DNA of 64,000 nt from Pseudoalteromonas sp. NC201 (GCF_002850255.1 NZ_CP022522.1:4008501-4072500); one strand, 5' to 3'; shown: positions 1 through 9,244, numbered from the stretch's first letter. Numbers and translations are program-made. The notes: generated by a model not told the origin, from the letters alone.

Positions 1-513
1 TTTGGTGCAATTGATGTTGATGCTGCAGTAAATATGGCTCGTTTCTATAATGAAGATAGAGGTAATTTCACTATCACACCTTGGCAGCAAGTTAATGCTA
101 ATGTCACCATTCCTGACGGTAGCCTTGCTGGCGCAGAAAGTTCGGTACAAATTGACAACGATGTCACCGTAGAAGCCGTACAGATCCGTGTAACCGGTGA
201 GCATACCAGTACCCGTGACGTTGCAATTGAGCTTATTTCTCCATCAGGTACTCGCAGCGTATTAATGACGCCAAGAACAGGAACTATTTCTGGACGCAAC
301 GGCTTTAATGATATGCAAATGCTATCGCATCACTTCTATGGCGAACCTGCGCAAGGCCAATGGACCATTCGGTTAATTGATACACAAAGTGAGGACGAAG
401 CCTTTATCTTTGATCCAGTAAGTGGCGCACCGGACATTCGTGCTGTACACAGAAATAATGCGCAAGATGGCCAGCTTACCTCTTGGCAAATTCGTTTTAT
501 TGGTCATAACTAA
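1..513 (+). CDS. Subtilisin-like serine protease, C-terminal part with P domain (5' end outside window)
   Basis: The reading frame is open from the first base, so only the last 170 residues are present. The first residues (FGAIDVDAAVNMA) match the final helix of an S8 peptidase catalytic domain, where secreted subtilases commonly have a G-x-(I/V)-D-A-x-x-AV pattern. The rest reads as a proprotein-convertase P domain: a beta-rich jelly-roll with the typical core 'VAIELISPSGTRSVL' and 'GQWTIRLIDT'. P domains stabilise or target exported proteases. The catalytic Asp/His/Ser triad would lie left of the window. Twelve bases separate it from a small exported protein, suggesting co-transcription. 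Assignment to a P-domain S8 protease is confident; substrate is unknown. Confidence 0.85.
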   Translation, partial: FGAIDVDAAVNMARFYNEDRGNFTITPWQQVNANVTIPDGSLAGAESSVQIDNDVTVEAVQIRVTGEHTSTRDVAIELISPSGTRSVLMTPRTGTISGRNGFNDMQMLSHHFYGEPAQGQWTIRLIDTQSEDEAFIFDPVSGAPDIRAVHRNNAQDGQLTSWQIRFIGHN

Positions 514-524
514 GGAGAACCATT

Positions 525-947
525 ATGAAAGCACTCTTTTTATCAGTCATACTACTTAGTGGCCAAGCTCTTGCGACCGACAATGTGTTGATAGAATTAA
601 CTGAGGCGCCACACGGTGCTGAAATAAGTATTAATAACCACGCTTTTGTTTCTCTTGAGGGAGATAACACCACGCTAGTTAAGGGATTGAAACTACAATC
701 TCCTTCTACAGGAGAAATCTACACAGTAACGGGTGAAATCATTGTTGAACACTTGCCTCTCGTCAATGCACATTCTTTTGCTCGCGATAATAGCCTAGTT
801 CTCAGCTATGTTCGTGGTAGTCGTGCTATCTACAGACACACAGACGCACAAACAGATCTCACAACCTTGAATGCACAATTGCGTACACAAGCGGGGGTTT
901 TAAGCACTCAGATAGGCTTACAGCTTGAAGGATTAGAAAGCGAGTAA
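525..947 (+). CDS. Small exported protein downstream of the protease
   Basis: A 140-residue protein with a clear Sec signal peptide: MKA, a hydrophobic core, and cleavage probably after 'GQALA' around residue 17. A strong ribosome binding site (AAGGAG) precedes the ATG. The mature part is beta-rich with a Thr/Gln-rich C-terminus; I recognise no family. It lies immediately behind the P-domain protease and shares its terminator, so it probably acts in the periplasm or outside the cell with that enzyme, as inhibitor, foldase or substrate-binding partner. That role is inference from position only. Confidence 0.7.
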   Translation: MKALFLSVILLSGQALATDNVLIELTEAPHGAEISINNHAFVSLEGDNTTLVKGLKLQSPSTGEIYTVTGEIIVEHLPLVNAHSFARDNSLVLSYVRGSRAIYRHTDAQTDLTTLNAQLRTQAGVLSTQIGLQLEGLESE

Positions 948-954
948 TATTAAC

Positions 955-978
955 GAATGAGAGGCCTACCTCTCATTC
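955..978 (+). terminator. Perfect 10-bp hairpin after the protease operon
   Basis: GAATGAGAGG and CCTCTCATTC form a perfect stem around a 4-base loop a few bases after the stop codon. The tail is pyrimidine-rich (TCCTCT) rather than a clean T-run, so termination strength is uncertain. Confidence 0.6.
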
Positions 979-1400
979 TCCTCTAGACATATAATGCGAT
1001 TCAAGTTGGTTTTGTTACGTCTACGCCAAACCCACTTTCGTTCTGCCCGCCCCAAACTAGCGCCATTTCTTTTATGATTTTATGTTTCTGATAAAGCAGT
1101 GGCAAAAAGGGATATTTAAAGCTTTCTACAGATACACACTTATACACTTTATGAATTCCTCCTATTTAAGGAACATATTACACTTAGATCCCGTGATTCG
1201 ATAACGCGCGACGTCAACATGTTGCAACTGGAGTAATGAGGCTGAATACTATAAAATATTGGGTTTCGAATATTTACTTTATAGTCTTAATAAGAAACCT
1301 TCTTCATATGAACTGTTAAGTAGCTCAACTTTACTCACTTGGAATACCGCATACATCTGAAAGACTCATGTATGTTTCGAACTATTGGTAAACGAACTAG
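979..1400. other. Intergenic region upstream of polysaccharide operon, no gene seen
   Basis: About 420 bases with no credible coding frame, RNA gene or JUMPstart-like element. It is AT-rich, with TATAAA/TATAGT-like stretches around 1250-1290, and presumably holds the promoter and a long leader for the polysaccharide operon. I cannot place a promoter with confidence. Confidence 0.4.
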
Positions 1401-2837
1401 ATGTTAGAGAAAAAGACGCTTTTTAGCGTGATTTATAGTTTTATTGAGCAACTTGCAAGACGAGGGATCACGGTATTAGTCACCTTAGTGTTGGCTTACT
1501 TCCTAACACCTGATGAATATGGCTTGGTTGCCATGATGGCATTGTTTTTAACTTTGGGTCAAACATTGATGGAATCGGGCTTTCGCTCTGCATTGATCCG
1601 AAAAGAAAATCTCTCTCAGGTAGATACCAATACTGCATTTTTTGCCAACATTGCCATCGCTGTTTTAGCCGTCGCTATACTATTTTTCAGTGCTCCTTTT
1701 GTCGCCGACTTTTACCAGCGCGCGGAACTCACACTGATGATTAGAGTGAGCGCTCTGTCTTTGATTTTTAACTCTCTACATGTCGTTCAAATGGCAATGC
1801 TATCACGTGAAATGCAGTTTAATCGGATTTTACGAGCGAACTTTCCAGCAGTTTTTATATCTGGTATCAGCGCGGTTTTTCTCGCCTATCTAGGATTTGG
1901 TGTATGGGCGTTAATTATCCAGATCCAGATTACAGCAATCCTAATTGCAGCATTTCTTTGGTGGCAAAGTGATTGGCGACCTACCCTCAGCGTTTCGATG
2001 GAATCTTTAAAAGAAATCTATAATTATGGCTATAAAATCCTACTTTCGAGTTTCCTAGATACCTTTTATAAAAACTTTACAGTTATGGTAGTCGCAAAAG
2101 TCTTAAGCGCGTCGGTTGCTGGGTTGTATTTTTTTGCGGATCGGATCCGCGAGTTATTGGTTTCACAACTCATAACTTCAATTCAAACGGTTACGTTCCC
2201 TGCACTTTCTTCTATTCAAAGTGATAGTGCGCGGCTTAAAAATGGCTACCAACGTGTGATGTCTATCATGACTTTTTTAGTCTTTCCTGTTCTGATTACA
2301 CTTTGCGCGTTATCTAACCTTATTTTTCAAGCATTACTCCCTGAGAAATGGTTACCAGCGGTACCCTATTTGCAGATTATGTGTCTAACTAGCATGGCTA
2401 TGCCTTTAGCTTCGATCAATATAAATATTATGAAAGTAAAAGGTCGTAGCGATTGGTTTTTGTATTTAGAGCTGTGCAAAGCAGCCTTGGGTCTAATCGC
2501 ATTATTTTTTACCTATGAGCACGGCGTAACCGCAATCCTATTCGGGCAATTAGCCAGCCAATATTTAGTTTACTTTCCGAGTGTTATCTTTGCTAATCGA
2601 CTCGTGGATTATCCACTTAAAGAACAACTTTCAGACTTCATACCGAGTCTACTTATCGCGGCATTCACTGGAATATCAGTGTGGTTGGCGCAACAATACT
2701 TAGCTTTAAATGTTTGGGTCGAGCTAATTTTACTCGGCAGTGTAGCTGTCGCCATGTACCTAGCTCTCGCTTTACTTCTAAAGCTAGAAGCAGGAAAACA
2801 CACTCTTCAAATGCTCAAGAAAGCAAAAAAGAATTAA
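1401..2837 (+). CDS. WzxC-like lipopolysaccharide/exopolysaccharide flippase
   Basis: A 478-residue polytopic membrane protein of the MOP (multidrug/oligosaccharidyl-lipid/polysaccharide) exporter superfamily. The N-terminus, with 'ARRGITVLVTLVLAYFLTPD' followed by 'EYGLVAM', is characteristic of the WzxC branch, and about 12-14 hydrophobic segments run to the end. Such proteins flip undecaprenyl-linked oligosaccharide repeat units across the inner membrane. The length is normal for the family. It opens a co-directional run of pyruvyl transferase, glycosyltransferase and nucleotide-sugar genes, which supports a surface-polysaccharide role. The Shine-Dalgarno sequence before the ATG is weak. 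The repeat-unit structure cannot be read from the sequence. Confidence 0.88.
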   Translation: MLEKKTLFSVIYSFIEQLARRGITVLVTLVLAYFLTPDEYGLVAMMALFLTLGQTLMESGFRSALIRKENLSQVDTNTAFFANIAIAVLAVAILFFSAPFVADFYQRAELTLMIRVSALSLIFNSLHVVQMAMLSREMQFNRILRANFPAVFISGISAVFLAYLGFGVWALIIQIQITAILIAAFLWWQSDWRPTLSVSMESLKEIYNYGYKILLSSFLDTFYKNFTVMVVAKVLSASVAGLYFFADRIRELLVSQLITSIQTVTFPALSSIQSDSARLKNGYQRVMSIMTFLVFPVLITLCALSNLIFQALLPEKWLPAVPYLQIMCLTSMAMPLASININIMKVKGRSDWFLYLELCKAALGLIALFFTYEHGVTAILFGQLASQYLVYFPSVIFANRLVDYPLKEQLSDFIPSLLIAAFTGISVWLAQQYLALNVWVELILLGSVAVAMYLALALLLKLEAGKHTLQMLKKAKKN

Positions 2838-2850
2838 TAGGGGTTATAGA

Positions 2851-3918
2851 TTGAAAACGTTTCTGCTCGTTAATGAGAATGGCTCAGACAATATTGGCGA
2901 TCATGCTATCAATGAAGGCTTAAAAGCACTATTGAGTGAGGCGGGTTGCAACTATGTCAGTGAACCCTACTCTACCACGCATACTGCCCCCGAAGGTAGT
3001 AATGCTGATGAAAGCGTGTCTCCAACATTAAGCCAAAAGTTGCGTAAAACTCTATTTAAATTCAAACCATTTTATCTGCTGATGTGGTTGCTAAAACATA
3101 AAGGCAGAATAAAACAAAGCTGCAGCGGTAATTACGATGGCATAATTATTGGTGGTGGACAGCTCATTTTATCTGGCGCTGCATTTCCGCCAGCGTTGTA
3201 TGCCTGGGCACGTTATGCGAAAAAAAATAAAATCCCACTATATTTATTGGGTGTAGGATGCGGCGAGCATTTTCATCGCAGTGAAACTTGGCTGATCAGC
3301 AAAGCCTTAACAACAACCACCCGAATTTGTGTGAGAGAGCATGAGTCTGTCGTTAAGTTAGATAATTACTTTACCGCTAACGCTGAGTTTTGTCCTGATT
3401 TAGCATTCGGCTTACAGCCGATTGTAGGTCAAGAAACCCGCAAGGGACTCATGGTTGGAATGACAGATTACGCAGTATTTAAACGTTATCGTCATGAAGT
3501 GTCAGCGCCAAAGGTAGAAAGCTACCAAGAATATCTCACGGTCTGGTACGACAAAGTATTAGCAATGCACACGCCTGGTACTCCTATTGTGCTTGCCTCC
3601 ACAACGCATACTGATGCGCAGTGTAACCGTGACTTATATCAGCGATTAAGTGCTAGTGCAGTGAGCGCTGACGTAAGGTTGATTGATGGCGTGTTACCAC
3701 TAGAAGCGTACCGCCGCGAGTTATCGGTTATTGATACCGTTTTTTCGGGTCGAATGCACTCCCTCATACTTGGCAAAATAGAAGGCGCGGCCATACAACC
3801 ATGGGTTATCTCTAAAAAGATTGAAAACTTTTTAGGATTATACGCAGATAAGGACATTATAGAGCTCAAAACGCAGCTACAAGGTATTGTTCGCGAGATT
3901 GGAGCACATGGTGAGTAA
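2851..3918 (+). CDS. Polysaccharide pyruvyl transferase family protein
   Basis: A 355-residue protein predicted to transfer pyruvate from phosphoenolpyruvate onto a sugar as a ketal, or to act on a related acceptor. Visible family marks are the Asn/Gly-rich start (NENGSDNIGDHAINEG), the 'GIIIGGGQLI' loop, and the C-terminal 'FSGRMHSLILG' motif (R-x-H) seen in CsaB/WcaK-type enzymes. The start is TTG, preceded by AGGGG at a suitable distance; there is no better ATG that keeps the conserved N-terminus. It starts 13 bases after the flippase and overlaps the next glycosyltransferase by 11 bases, so the genes are translationally linked. Pyruvylation would add negative charge to the polymer. Confidence 0.8.
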   Translation: MKTFLLVNENGSDNIGDHAINEGLKALLSEAGCNYVSEPYSTTHTAPEGSNADESVSPTLSQKLRKTLFKFKPFYLLMWLLKHKGRIKQSCSGNYDGIIIGGGQLILSGAAFPPALYAWARYAKKNKIPLYLLGVGCGEHFHRSETWLISKALTTTTRICVREHESVVKLDNYFTANAEFCPDLAFGLQPIVGQETRKGLMVGMTDYAVFKRYRHEVSAPKVESYQEYLTVWYDKVLAMHTPGTPIVLASTTHTDAQCNRDLYQRLSASAVSADVRLIDGVLPLEAYRRELSVIDTVFSGRMHSLILGKIEGAAIQPWVISKKIENFLGLYADKDIIELKTQLQGIVREIGAHGE

Positions 3919-4966
3919 ACCTAAAACGGTGTATTTACTCAGCCACGAACAGCCACCAATGCTTGGTGGCGCAGGCGTCGTTGCGCAAACGATATTTACG
4001 GGGTTGCGCGCATTGGGGTTGAACATCACCAAAAGCGTTGCCGCGACACACTTTGCATCCCCTTTTGCTCGCGTTGCTGGCTTCTTTTTTGCTTTTCGCG
4101 CTTTGCTATCAGATGTAATCATTATAAATGACCTGTATTACAAGAAGCTGTGGTTAACGCTTTTTCGCGGCTATTGTTGTAGCCGCTGCATCATCTATTT
4201 ACATGGTTCAGAACCTGAATTTCTTATTCAGGATGCACGCTACCGAGATACCTTTCTAAATATGTGTATCAAGGCACAAAAAGTTGTTGCTGTGTCTGAT
4301 TACATGAAGCAAAAATTATTAGACAGCATAGCTGATGAGAAAATAAAGACACTTGTTGCGCAGAATACTGTCGTAATACGCAATGGCATCGACACCGAGT
4401 GTTTTCAATTGCAGCCGGAAGTTGAGGTAGTCCGTCCTTTAACGCTCGTTACAGCTAGCCGCATTGTAAAAGAAAAAGGGTACATAGAGGTCGCTCAACA
4501 AATAGTGAAAATACGTGAGATATTGGATATACCTATTCGTTGGAATATCGTTGGTGATGGCCCATTTAGGGCTGAACTTGAGAGTTACATCAAAACGCTT
4601 GGGCTATCTGAGCAGGTTCACTTTCTCGGTCGCTTAAATCATCGCCAATTGGCCACAACATATAATCAAGCCGATATCTTTGTCTTACTCTCAAACTTGC
4701 AAGAGTCTCTTGGCTTAGTGTTTATGGAAGCAAGTAGTTGTGGTTGTTGGTCCATTGGCTACAACCGATTCGGTGCCAAAGAAGCCATTATTGCAGGGCA
4801 AACAGGCAATTTCATTGATTCGCCAGAAGCACTACCAAACGCTATCGCGAATTACTATCATGATTCGACTGTCACTAGGACACAAATCAGTGTTTGCGCA
4901 CGTAGTCACTTTTCTGCTGTTCATGCCACTACGCAACTTAAGAACACCATTTTAGGAATAGAATAA
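3908..4966 (+). CDS. Glycosyltransferase family 4 protein
   Basis: A GT-B fold glycosyltransferase of about 352 residues. Near the start is the glycine loop 'MLGGAGVVAQ', and the C-terminal half has the GT4 signatures 'ASRIVKEKGY', 'NIVGDGPFRAELE', 'HFLGRL' and the E-x7-E region 'LQESLGLVFMEASS' that binds the nucleotide-sugar donor. I place the start at the ATG overlapping the end of the pyruvyl transferase gene, after GGAG; the next codon is GTG and has better spacing, so it may be the true start. A longer TTG-initiated frame exists but has no ribosome site. Donor and acceptor are unknown; context points to assembly of a surface-polysaccharide repeat unit at the cytoplasmic membrane. Confidence 0.85.
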   Translation: MVSKPKTVYLLSHEQPPMLGGAGVVAQTIFTGLRALGLNITKSVAATHFASPFARVAGFFFAFRALLSDVIIINDLYYKKLWLTLFRGYCCSRCIIYLHGSEPEFLIQDARYRDTFLNMCIKAQKVVAVSDYMKQKLLDSIADEKIKTLVAQNTVVIRNGIDTECFQLQPEVEVVRPLTLVTASRIVKEKGYIEVAQQIVKIREILDIPIRWNIVGDGPFRAELESYIKTLGLSEQVHFLGRLNHRQLATTYNQADIFVLLSNLQESLGLVFMEASSCGCWSIGYNRFGAKEAIIAGQTGNFIDSPEALPNAIANYYHDSTVTRTQISVCARSHFSAVHATTQLKNTILGIE

Positions 4967-6079
4967 ATGAACGTAGTTTTTTACCTTGATGATTTATTTG
5001 GTGGTGGCGTGCAAAGGCGTACTATGCGCTTATTGCAAGGCATCAAAGATAACGATACAGAAAACGCGCTTAATGTTCACCTCATTGTCAATCAACCTGG
5101 AGGTGAAAATAAAGCCATGGTGCCAAAGCAAGTCACTTATCATACTTTGGGTGGCGTGTCAGGCAAACAACTTAAGAGCGAGTTAGGTGCACAGCTGATA
5201 TCTTTAAATCCAGATATTGTCGTATGTTGTATGGGTCAGCAGTTTATTCAAGCACTAAAACACAGAGCACGTTTACCTAAAGATTGCAGATGGTATGTTA
5301 TTCAAGCAGTGCCAGTAAAGCTTATTGCCTATAGCTGGCTCAAGAACAAGATAAGAACACTGGCTATCAAACTATTCTACCCACAAGCAGATAAAGTTCT
5401 TTGTGTGTCAGATGACGTACGTATCACCGTTGCAAATCTAAGCTCCGCGCTGCAAAAAAAGGCTCATACCATATATAATCCAGTGGTCTCAGAGAACCTC
5501 TTAACTCTTGCACAAGAGCATGTAGAACACCCATTCTTTGATTCCAATAACATTGTGTTAGTAGCAGCAGGTCGCCTAAATGTGCAAAAAGACTACGGTA
5601 CGATGTTGCAAGCATTCGCTTTACTAACACAACAGCATCCCGATAAGCCTTTTAAACTGCTTATTTTAGGAAATGGTGAACTTGAAGAACAATTAAAGAC
5701 CCATATTGATGCACTAGGGATCGCAGATAAAGTAGACTTGTATGGCTTTACTGACAACCCATATAAATTTATTCGTAAAGCAGATCTGTTTGTAATGTCA
5801 TCTTTGTGGGAAGGACTACCAAATGCAATGGTAGAGTCGCTAGCCATAGGTAAACCTGTCGTTTCCTGTGACTGTGTTGCAGGTCCTCGGGAAATTCTAA
5901 AAGATGGTCAATTGGGTACACTTGTACCTATGCAAAACCCACAAGCATTTGCTGACGGGATCATCGCTGAACTACAACAAAACCGAGACACTCAAGCGTT
6001 GCAAGCTCGAGGTTGGGAATTCAGCGTAAATAATGCGGCGAAAAAGTATATTGCACTCTTTAAAAATGCTGAGTTATAA
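4967..6079 (+). CDS. Glycosyltransferase family 4 protein
   Basis: A second GT4 enzyme, 370 residues. The N-terminus (FYLDDLFGGGVQRRTMRL) is the classic glycine-rich acceptor-side loop of GT4 proteins. In the C-terminal half 'VAAGRLNVQKDYGTMLQAF', 'LLILGNGELEEQLK' and 'SSLWEGLPNAMVESLAIG' form the donor-binding Rossmann domain with the E-x7-E motif. The ATG directly follows the stop codon of the preceding gene, with AGGA ahead of it. It probably adds another sugar to the same repeat unit. Sugar specificity cannot be told from sequence alone. Confidence 0.87.
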   Translation: MNVVFYLDDLFGGGVQRRTMRLLQGIKDNDTENALNVHLIVNQPGGENKAMVPKQVTYHTLGGVSGKQLKSELGAQLISLNPDIVVCCMGQQFIQALKHRARLPKDCRWYVIQAVPVKLIAYSWLKNKIRTLAIKLFYPQADKVLCVSDDVRITVANLSSALQKKAHTIYNPVVSENLLTLAQEHVEHPFFDSNNIVLVAAGRLNVQKDYGTMLQAFALLTQQHPDKPFKLLILGNGELEEQLKTHIDALGIADKVDLYGFTDNPYKFIRKADLFVMSSLWEGLPNAMVESLAIGKPVVSCDCVAGPREILKDGQLGTLVPMQNPQAFADGIIAELQQNRDTQALQARGWEFSVNNAAKKYIALFKNAEL

Positions 6080-6136
6080 ATTTTTGAGGCAATCAAAGTC
6101 ACAACCGTCTCATATCAAAAGGTAGAGATATAGATT

Positions 6137-7303
6137 ATGAAAATAACAGTAGTAGGGGCAGGATACGTAGGTATCTCAAATGCTGTGTTACTCGCTCAAC
6201 ACAATGATGTTATCGCTTTTGATGTGGATGAGCACAAAGTATCAATGCTTAACCAGCGCCAGTCACCAATTGAAGATGATTGCGTAACTCAGTTTCTACA
6301 AGAGAGGGAGCTGAGTCTAATCGCGACATCTGATAAGCAAATAGCTTATGAACATGCAGACTACGTAATTATCGCCACTCCCACGGATTACGATCCTCAA
6401 ACTAACTACTTTAATACTCAGACCGTAGAAAGCGTGATTCGCGAGGTTAAAGCCATTAACCCTACAGCAGTCATGGTGATAAAATCAACTGTCCCTGTGG
6501 GTTATACAACTCGAATTTCAGAGCAGCTAGATACTAGTAATCTTATATTTTCACCAGAGTTTTTAAGAGAGGGTAAAGCGCTTTATGACAACCTTCACCC
6601 CTCTCGCATTATTGTTGGTGAGCGCAGTGAACGAGCTGAAAAGTTTGCCCAACTATTAGCAAACGGCGCCGAAAAGCGCGATATTGCAGTACTTTTCACC
6701 GATGCAACCGAAGCCGAAGCTATCAAGCTATTTTCTAACACCTATTTAGCAATGCGTGTTGCCTATTTCAATGAGCTCGATTCTTATGCTGAAATCCATG
6801 GCCTAAACACCAGACAAATCATTGAAGGCGTGGGACTAGATCCTCGTATCGGCGCGCATTACAATAATCCATCCTTTGGTTACGGTGGCTACTGTTTACC
6901 GAAAGACACTAAGCAGCTATTAGCCAACTACAAAGATGTACCAAACAACCTTATCCGAGCCATTGTTGATGCAAATACCACAAGAAAAGACTTTATTTCT
7001 GATGCGATCTTAAGTCGAAATCCTAAAACAGTGGGGATCTATCGTTTAATCATGAAATCAGGATCTGATAACTTTCGAGCATCCTCTATTCAGGGCATCA
7101 TGAAACGCCTCAAAGCGAAAGGCATCACAGTGATAGTTTACGAACCGGTGCTAGAGGAAGCTGAGTTTTTTGGTTCAACGGTTTACCGTGATTTAGGTGA
7201 ATTCAAAGCACATAGTGATGTTGTTGTTGCCAACCGAGTTGTTGATGAGATCAGGGACGTCGCTGAAAAAATTTACACTCGGGATCTATTCGGTTCTGAT
7301 TGA
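6137..7303 (+). CDS. ugd: UDP-glucose 6-dehydrogenase
   Basis: A 388-residue NAD-dependent dehydrogenase that oxidises UDP-glucose twice to UDP-glucuronate. The N-terminal Rossmann loop '[10 protein letters not shown]', the central dimerisation helix, and the catalytic motif '[15 protein letters not shown]' with nucleophilic Cys253 are all present. The length equals that of E. coli Ugd. It sits 57 bases after the second glycosyltransferase and is followed directly by a nucleotide-sugar epimerase that would use its product, so the pair supplies acidic sugars (UDP-GlcA and probably UDP-GalA) to the polysaccharide operon. Confidence 0.95.
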   Translation: MKITVVGAGYVGISNAVLLAQHNDVIAFDVDEHKVSMLNQRQSPIEDDCVTQFLQERELSLIATSDKQIAYEHADYVIIATPTDYDPQTNYFNTQTVESVIREVKAINPTAVMVIKSTVPVGYTTRISEQLDTSNLIFSPEFLREGKALYDNLHPSRIIVGERSERAEKFAQLLANGAEKRDIAVLFTDATEAEAIKLFSNTYLAMRVAYFNELDSYAEIHGLNTRQIIEGVGLDPRIGAHYNNPSFGYGGYCLPKDTKQLLANYKDVPNNLIRAIVDANTTRKDFISDAILSRNPKTVGIYRLIMKSGSDNFRASSIQGIMKRLKAKGITVIVYEPVLEEAEFFGSTVYRDLGEFKAHSDVVVANRVVDEIRDVAEKIYTRDLFGSD

Positions 7304-7314
7304 GGAGAACAACA

Positions 7315-8319
7315 ATGAACTATTTAGTAACTGGTGCGGCTGGTTTTATCGGTAGTGCAGTGGTGAAAAAGCTAACAAACCAAGGGCACCGAGTTGTTGG
7401 CATTGATAACCTCAATGACTATTACGAAGTTAGTCTTAAAGAAGCGCGTCTTGCACGTATAGAACACCCATTATTTCAGTTTATCAAACTCGATATTAGT
7501 GATCGTGAGCAAACATTAGCGCTCTTTGAAAGCCACCAGTTTCACCGCGTTATTCATCTAGCTGCTCAAGCCGGTGTACGCTATTCGATTGAAAATCCTC
7601 ATGCTTACGCCGACTCAAACTTGGTGGGCCACTTAAACATTTTAGAAGGATGCAGAGCAACTAATGTAGGCCATCTTATCTATGCATCTTCAAGCTCTGT
7701 TTATGGTCTCAACCAGAAAGTGCCTTTTTCGACCTCAGACTCAGTAGATCATCCCATATCGCTTTACGCAGCAACTAAGAAATCTAACGAGTTAATGGCG
7801 CATAGTTACTCTCATCTGTATCAAATTCCCACCACCGGTTTACGCTTTTTTACTGTTTATGGCTCCTGGGGTCGACCGGATATGGCACCGCATATATTCA
7901 CCAAGAAGATTCTCTCAGGTGAGACTATCGACATTAACAATCATGGTGATATGTGGCGAGACTTTACCCATGTTGATGATATAGTCGAAGGGGTCGTTAG
8001 GATTGCCGATGTTTTGCCATCTGCGAATAGCGAATGGACTGTAGAGCAAGGCTCACCAGCTTCCAGCTCAGCGCCTTACGCTGTTTATAACATTGGTCAC
8101 GGACACCCAATTAACTTGATGGAATTTGTACAAGCCATTGAATCTGAATTAGGTATCGAAGCGAAAAAGAATTTCCGTGGCATGCAACCTGGAGATGTCT
8201 ATCGTACATATGCAGACACTGCTGATTTATTTGAAGCCACAGGCTATAAACCGAAAGTATCGGTGGCTGAAGGTGTAAGCGAGCTTGTGAGTTGGTTCAA
8301 GGAATACTACAAGAGGTAA
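7315..8319 (+). CDS. NAD-dependent epimerase, probable UDP-glucuronate 4-epimerase
   Basis: A short-chain dehydrogenase/epimerase of 334 residues. It shows the 'TGAAGFIGSAV' dinucleotide loop at the N-terminus, the Ser of 'ASSSSVYG', the 'YAATK' Tyr-x3-Lys catalytic pair, and the 'GLRFFTVYG' and 'WRDFTHVDD' motifs typical of UDP-glucuronate epimerases (WbnF/Cap1J type). I use the ATG preceded by AGGAG at seven bases; the frame can be extended a few codons upstream to a TTG, but that overlaps the ribosome site. It lies 11 bases after ugd, and the operon ends here with a strong hairpin. Likely converts UDP-GlcA to UDP-GalA. Confidence 0.88.
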   Translation: MNYLVTGAAGFIGSAVVKKLTNQGHRVVGIDNLNDYYEVSLKEARLARIEHPLFQFIKLDISDREQTLALFESHQFHRVIHLAAQAGVRYSIENPHAYADSNLVGHLNILEGCRATNVGHLIYASSSSVYGLNQKVPFSTSDSVDHPISLYAATKKSNELMAHSYSHLYQIPTTGLRFFTVYGSWGRPDMAPHIFTKKILSGETIDINNHGDMWRDFTHVDDIVEGVVRIADVLPSANSEWTVEQGSPASSSAPYAVYNIGHGHPINLMEFVQAIESELGIEAKKNFRGMQPGDVYRTYADTADLFEATGYKPKVSVAEGVSELVSWFKEYYKR

Positions 8320-8433
8320 CAACCCACTAGTACCGAGAATTGCTTAAGTCATTAGACCAGTTCTTTGTAAAATGCGCCTGACGTTTTTATCTGCTATGCT
8401 AAAGGACGTCTAAAGACACTTTTTTCAGTTTCC

Positions 8434-8460
8434 AATGCCCGATAACCATTATCGGGCATT
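8434..8460 (+). terminator. Terminator hairpin of the polysaccharide operon
   Basis: AATGCCCGATAA and TTATCGGGCATT are perfect 12-bp arms around a 3-base loop, followed by TCGTAT. It lies between convergent genes, so it may serve both strands. Confidence 0.75.
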
Positions 8461-8500
8461 TCGTATCAATAACTTATATTCGCGTGATAACTTATCTGGA

Positions 8501-9040
8501 TCATTTAAACGCTTTAAAAGCATCATCCAGTGGAGTATGTGCGATATGATTCACGTAGTTACTCATCACTTTTTGACTTAGTGCTAAGATGATTTCCAGC
8601 AAATTTTGTTTAGTATAACCTGCTGCAAAAAACGCTTTCGTTTGTGCATCACTCAGTTTGCCACGCTCACGCAGCATTTCAAGTGTAGTGGCACGCAGCA
8701 CTTCTAGTTTCTCATCGCCCAGCGGTGCTTGCTCACGCAGTGCTTTGACCAATTCATCACTTACTTTCATTGATTTTGCGATAGCAGAATGAGCCGGTAC
8801 ACAGTAGTGACATTCATGTTCTACATTAATCGCTTGCCACACCACAGTTTTTTCATCGTTATTGAACGAGCTATTTAAAAAAGCCTCATGTAACACTTGA
8901 TAGCCATGCAGATGCTCTGGTGATTCCGCCATTACACCATGAAGGTTCGGAATACGTCCAAACGCTTGCTGGGACTTCTCAAGTAATGGTTTACCTTTTT
9001 GCGGTGCAGATTCTACGGTATGGATTGTAAAGTCAGTCAT
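8501..9040 (-). CDS. Carboxymuconolactone decarboxylase family (AhpD-like) protein
   Basis: A 179-residue protein of the CMD/AhpD superfamily. The signature is Glu76-Cys-His-Tyr-Cys80 with His84 ('ECHYCVPAHSA'), the C-x-x-C redox motif of alkylhydroperoxidase-type members; the rest is helical. Such proteins reduce peroxides through a dithiol or act as uncharacterised peroxidatic enzymes. I chose the ATG preceded by GAGGAG; a frame extension of seven codons upstream would swallow that site. It is a single gene with two palindromes in its upstream region, so it is probably under its own repressor, perhaps responding to organic peroxide or electrophile stress (inference). Confidence 0.85.
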   Translation of the reverse strand: MTDFTIHTVESAPQKGKPLLEKSQQAFGRIPNLHGVMAESPEHLHGYQVLHEAFLNSSFNNDEKTVVWQAINVEHECHYCVPAHSAIAKSMKVSDELVKALREQAPLGDEKLEVLRATTLEMLRERGKLSDAQTKAFFAAGYTKQNLLEIILALSQKVMSNYVNHIAHTPLDDAFKAFK

Positions 9041-9073
9041 CAGTTGCTCCTCTTGGTGCATTTTGTATTGGTA

Positions 9074-9102
9074 TAACCTGAGATCTAACTAACCTCAGGT
9101 TA
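9074..9102. promoter_or_regulatory. Inverted repeat upstream of the AhpD-like gene
   Basis: TAACCTGAG and CTCAGGTTA are perfect 9-bp arms with an 11-base spacer, 34 bases before the start codon of the AhpD-like gene. This placement and symmetry suit an operator or the promoter core region; no protein can be named from the sequence. Confidence 0.5.
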
Positions 9103-9132
9103 ACTACTCATTGGGTGCTAGACTAACTTTAC

Positions 9133-9148
9133 TTGAATGATCATTCAA
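9133..9148. promoter_or_regulatory. 16-bp perfect palindrome, TetR-type operator candidate
   Basis: TTGAATGATCATTCAA is a perfect palindrome about 95 bases upstream of the AhpD-like gene. Palindromes built on TGAATGA-TCATTCA are frequent targets of TetR-family repressors (family knowledge). No TetR gene is present in the window. Confidence 0.55.
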
Positions 9149-9244
9149 ATAACTATTCGCTATAGTAAACACCATAACTGTCTAAATTAATATGAAATTT
9201 AATTAGCTACTGACTGGTCGAGCGTCAAGCCAGCAGCGTTGGGA

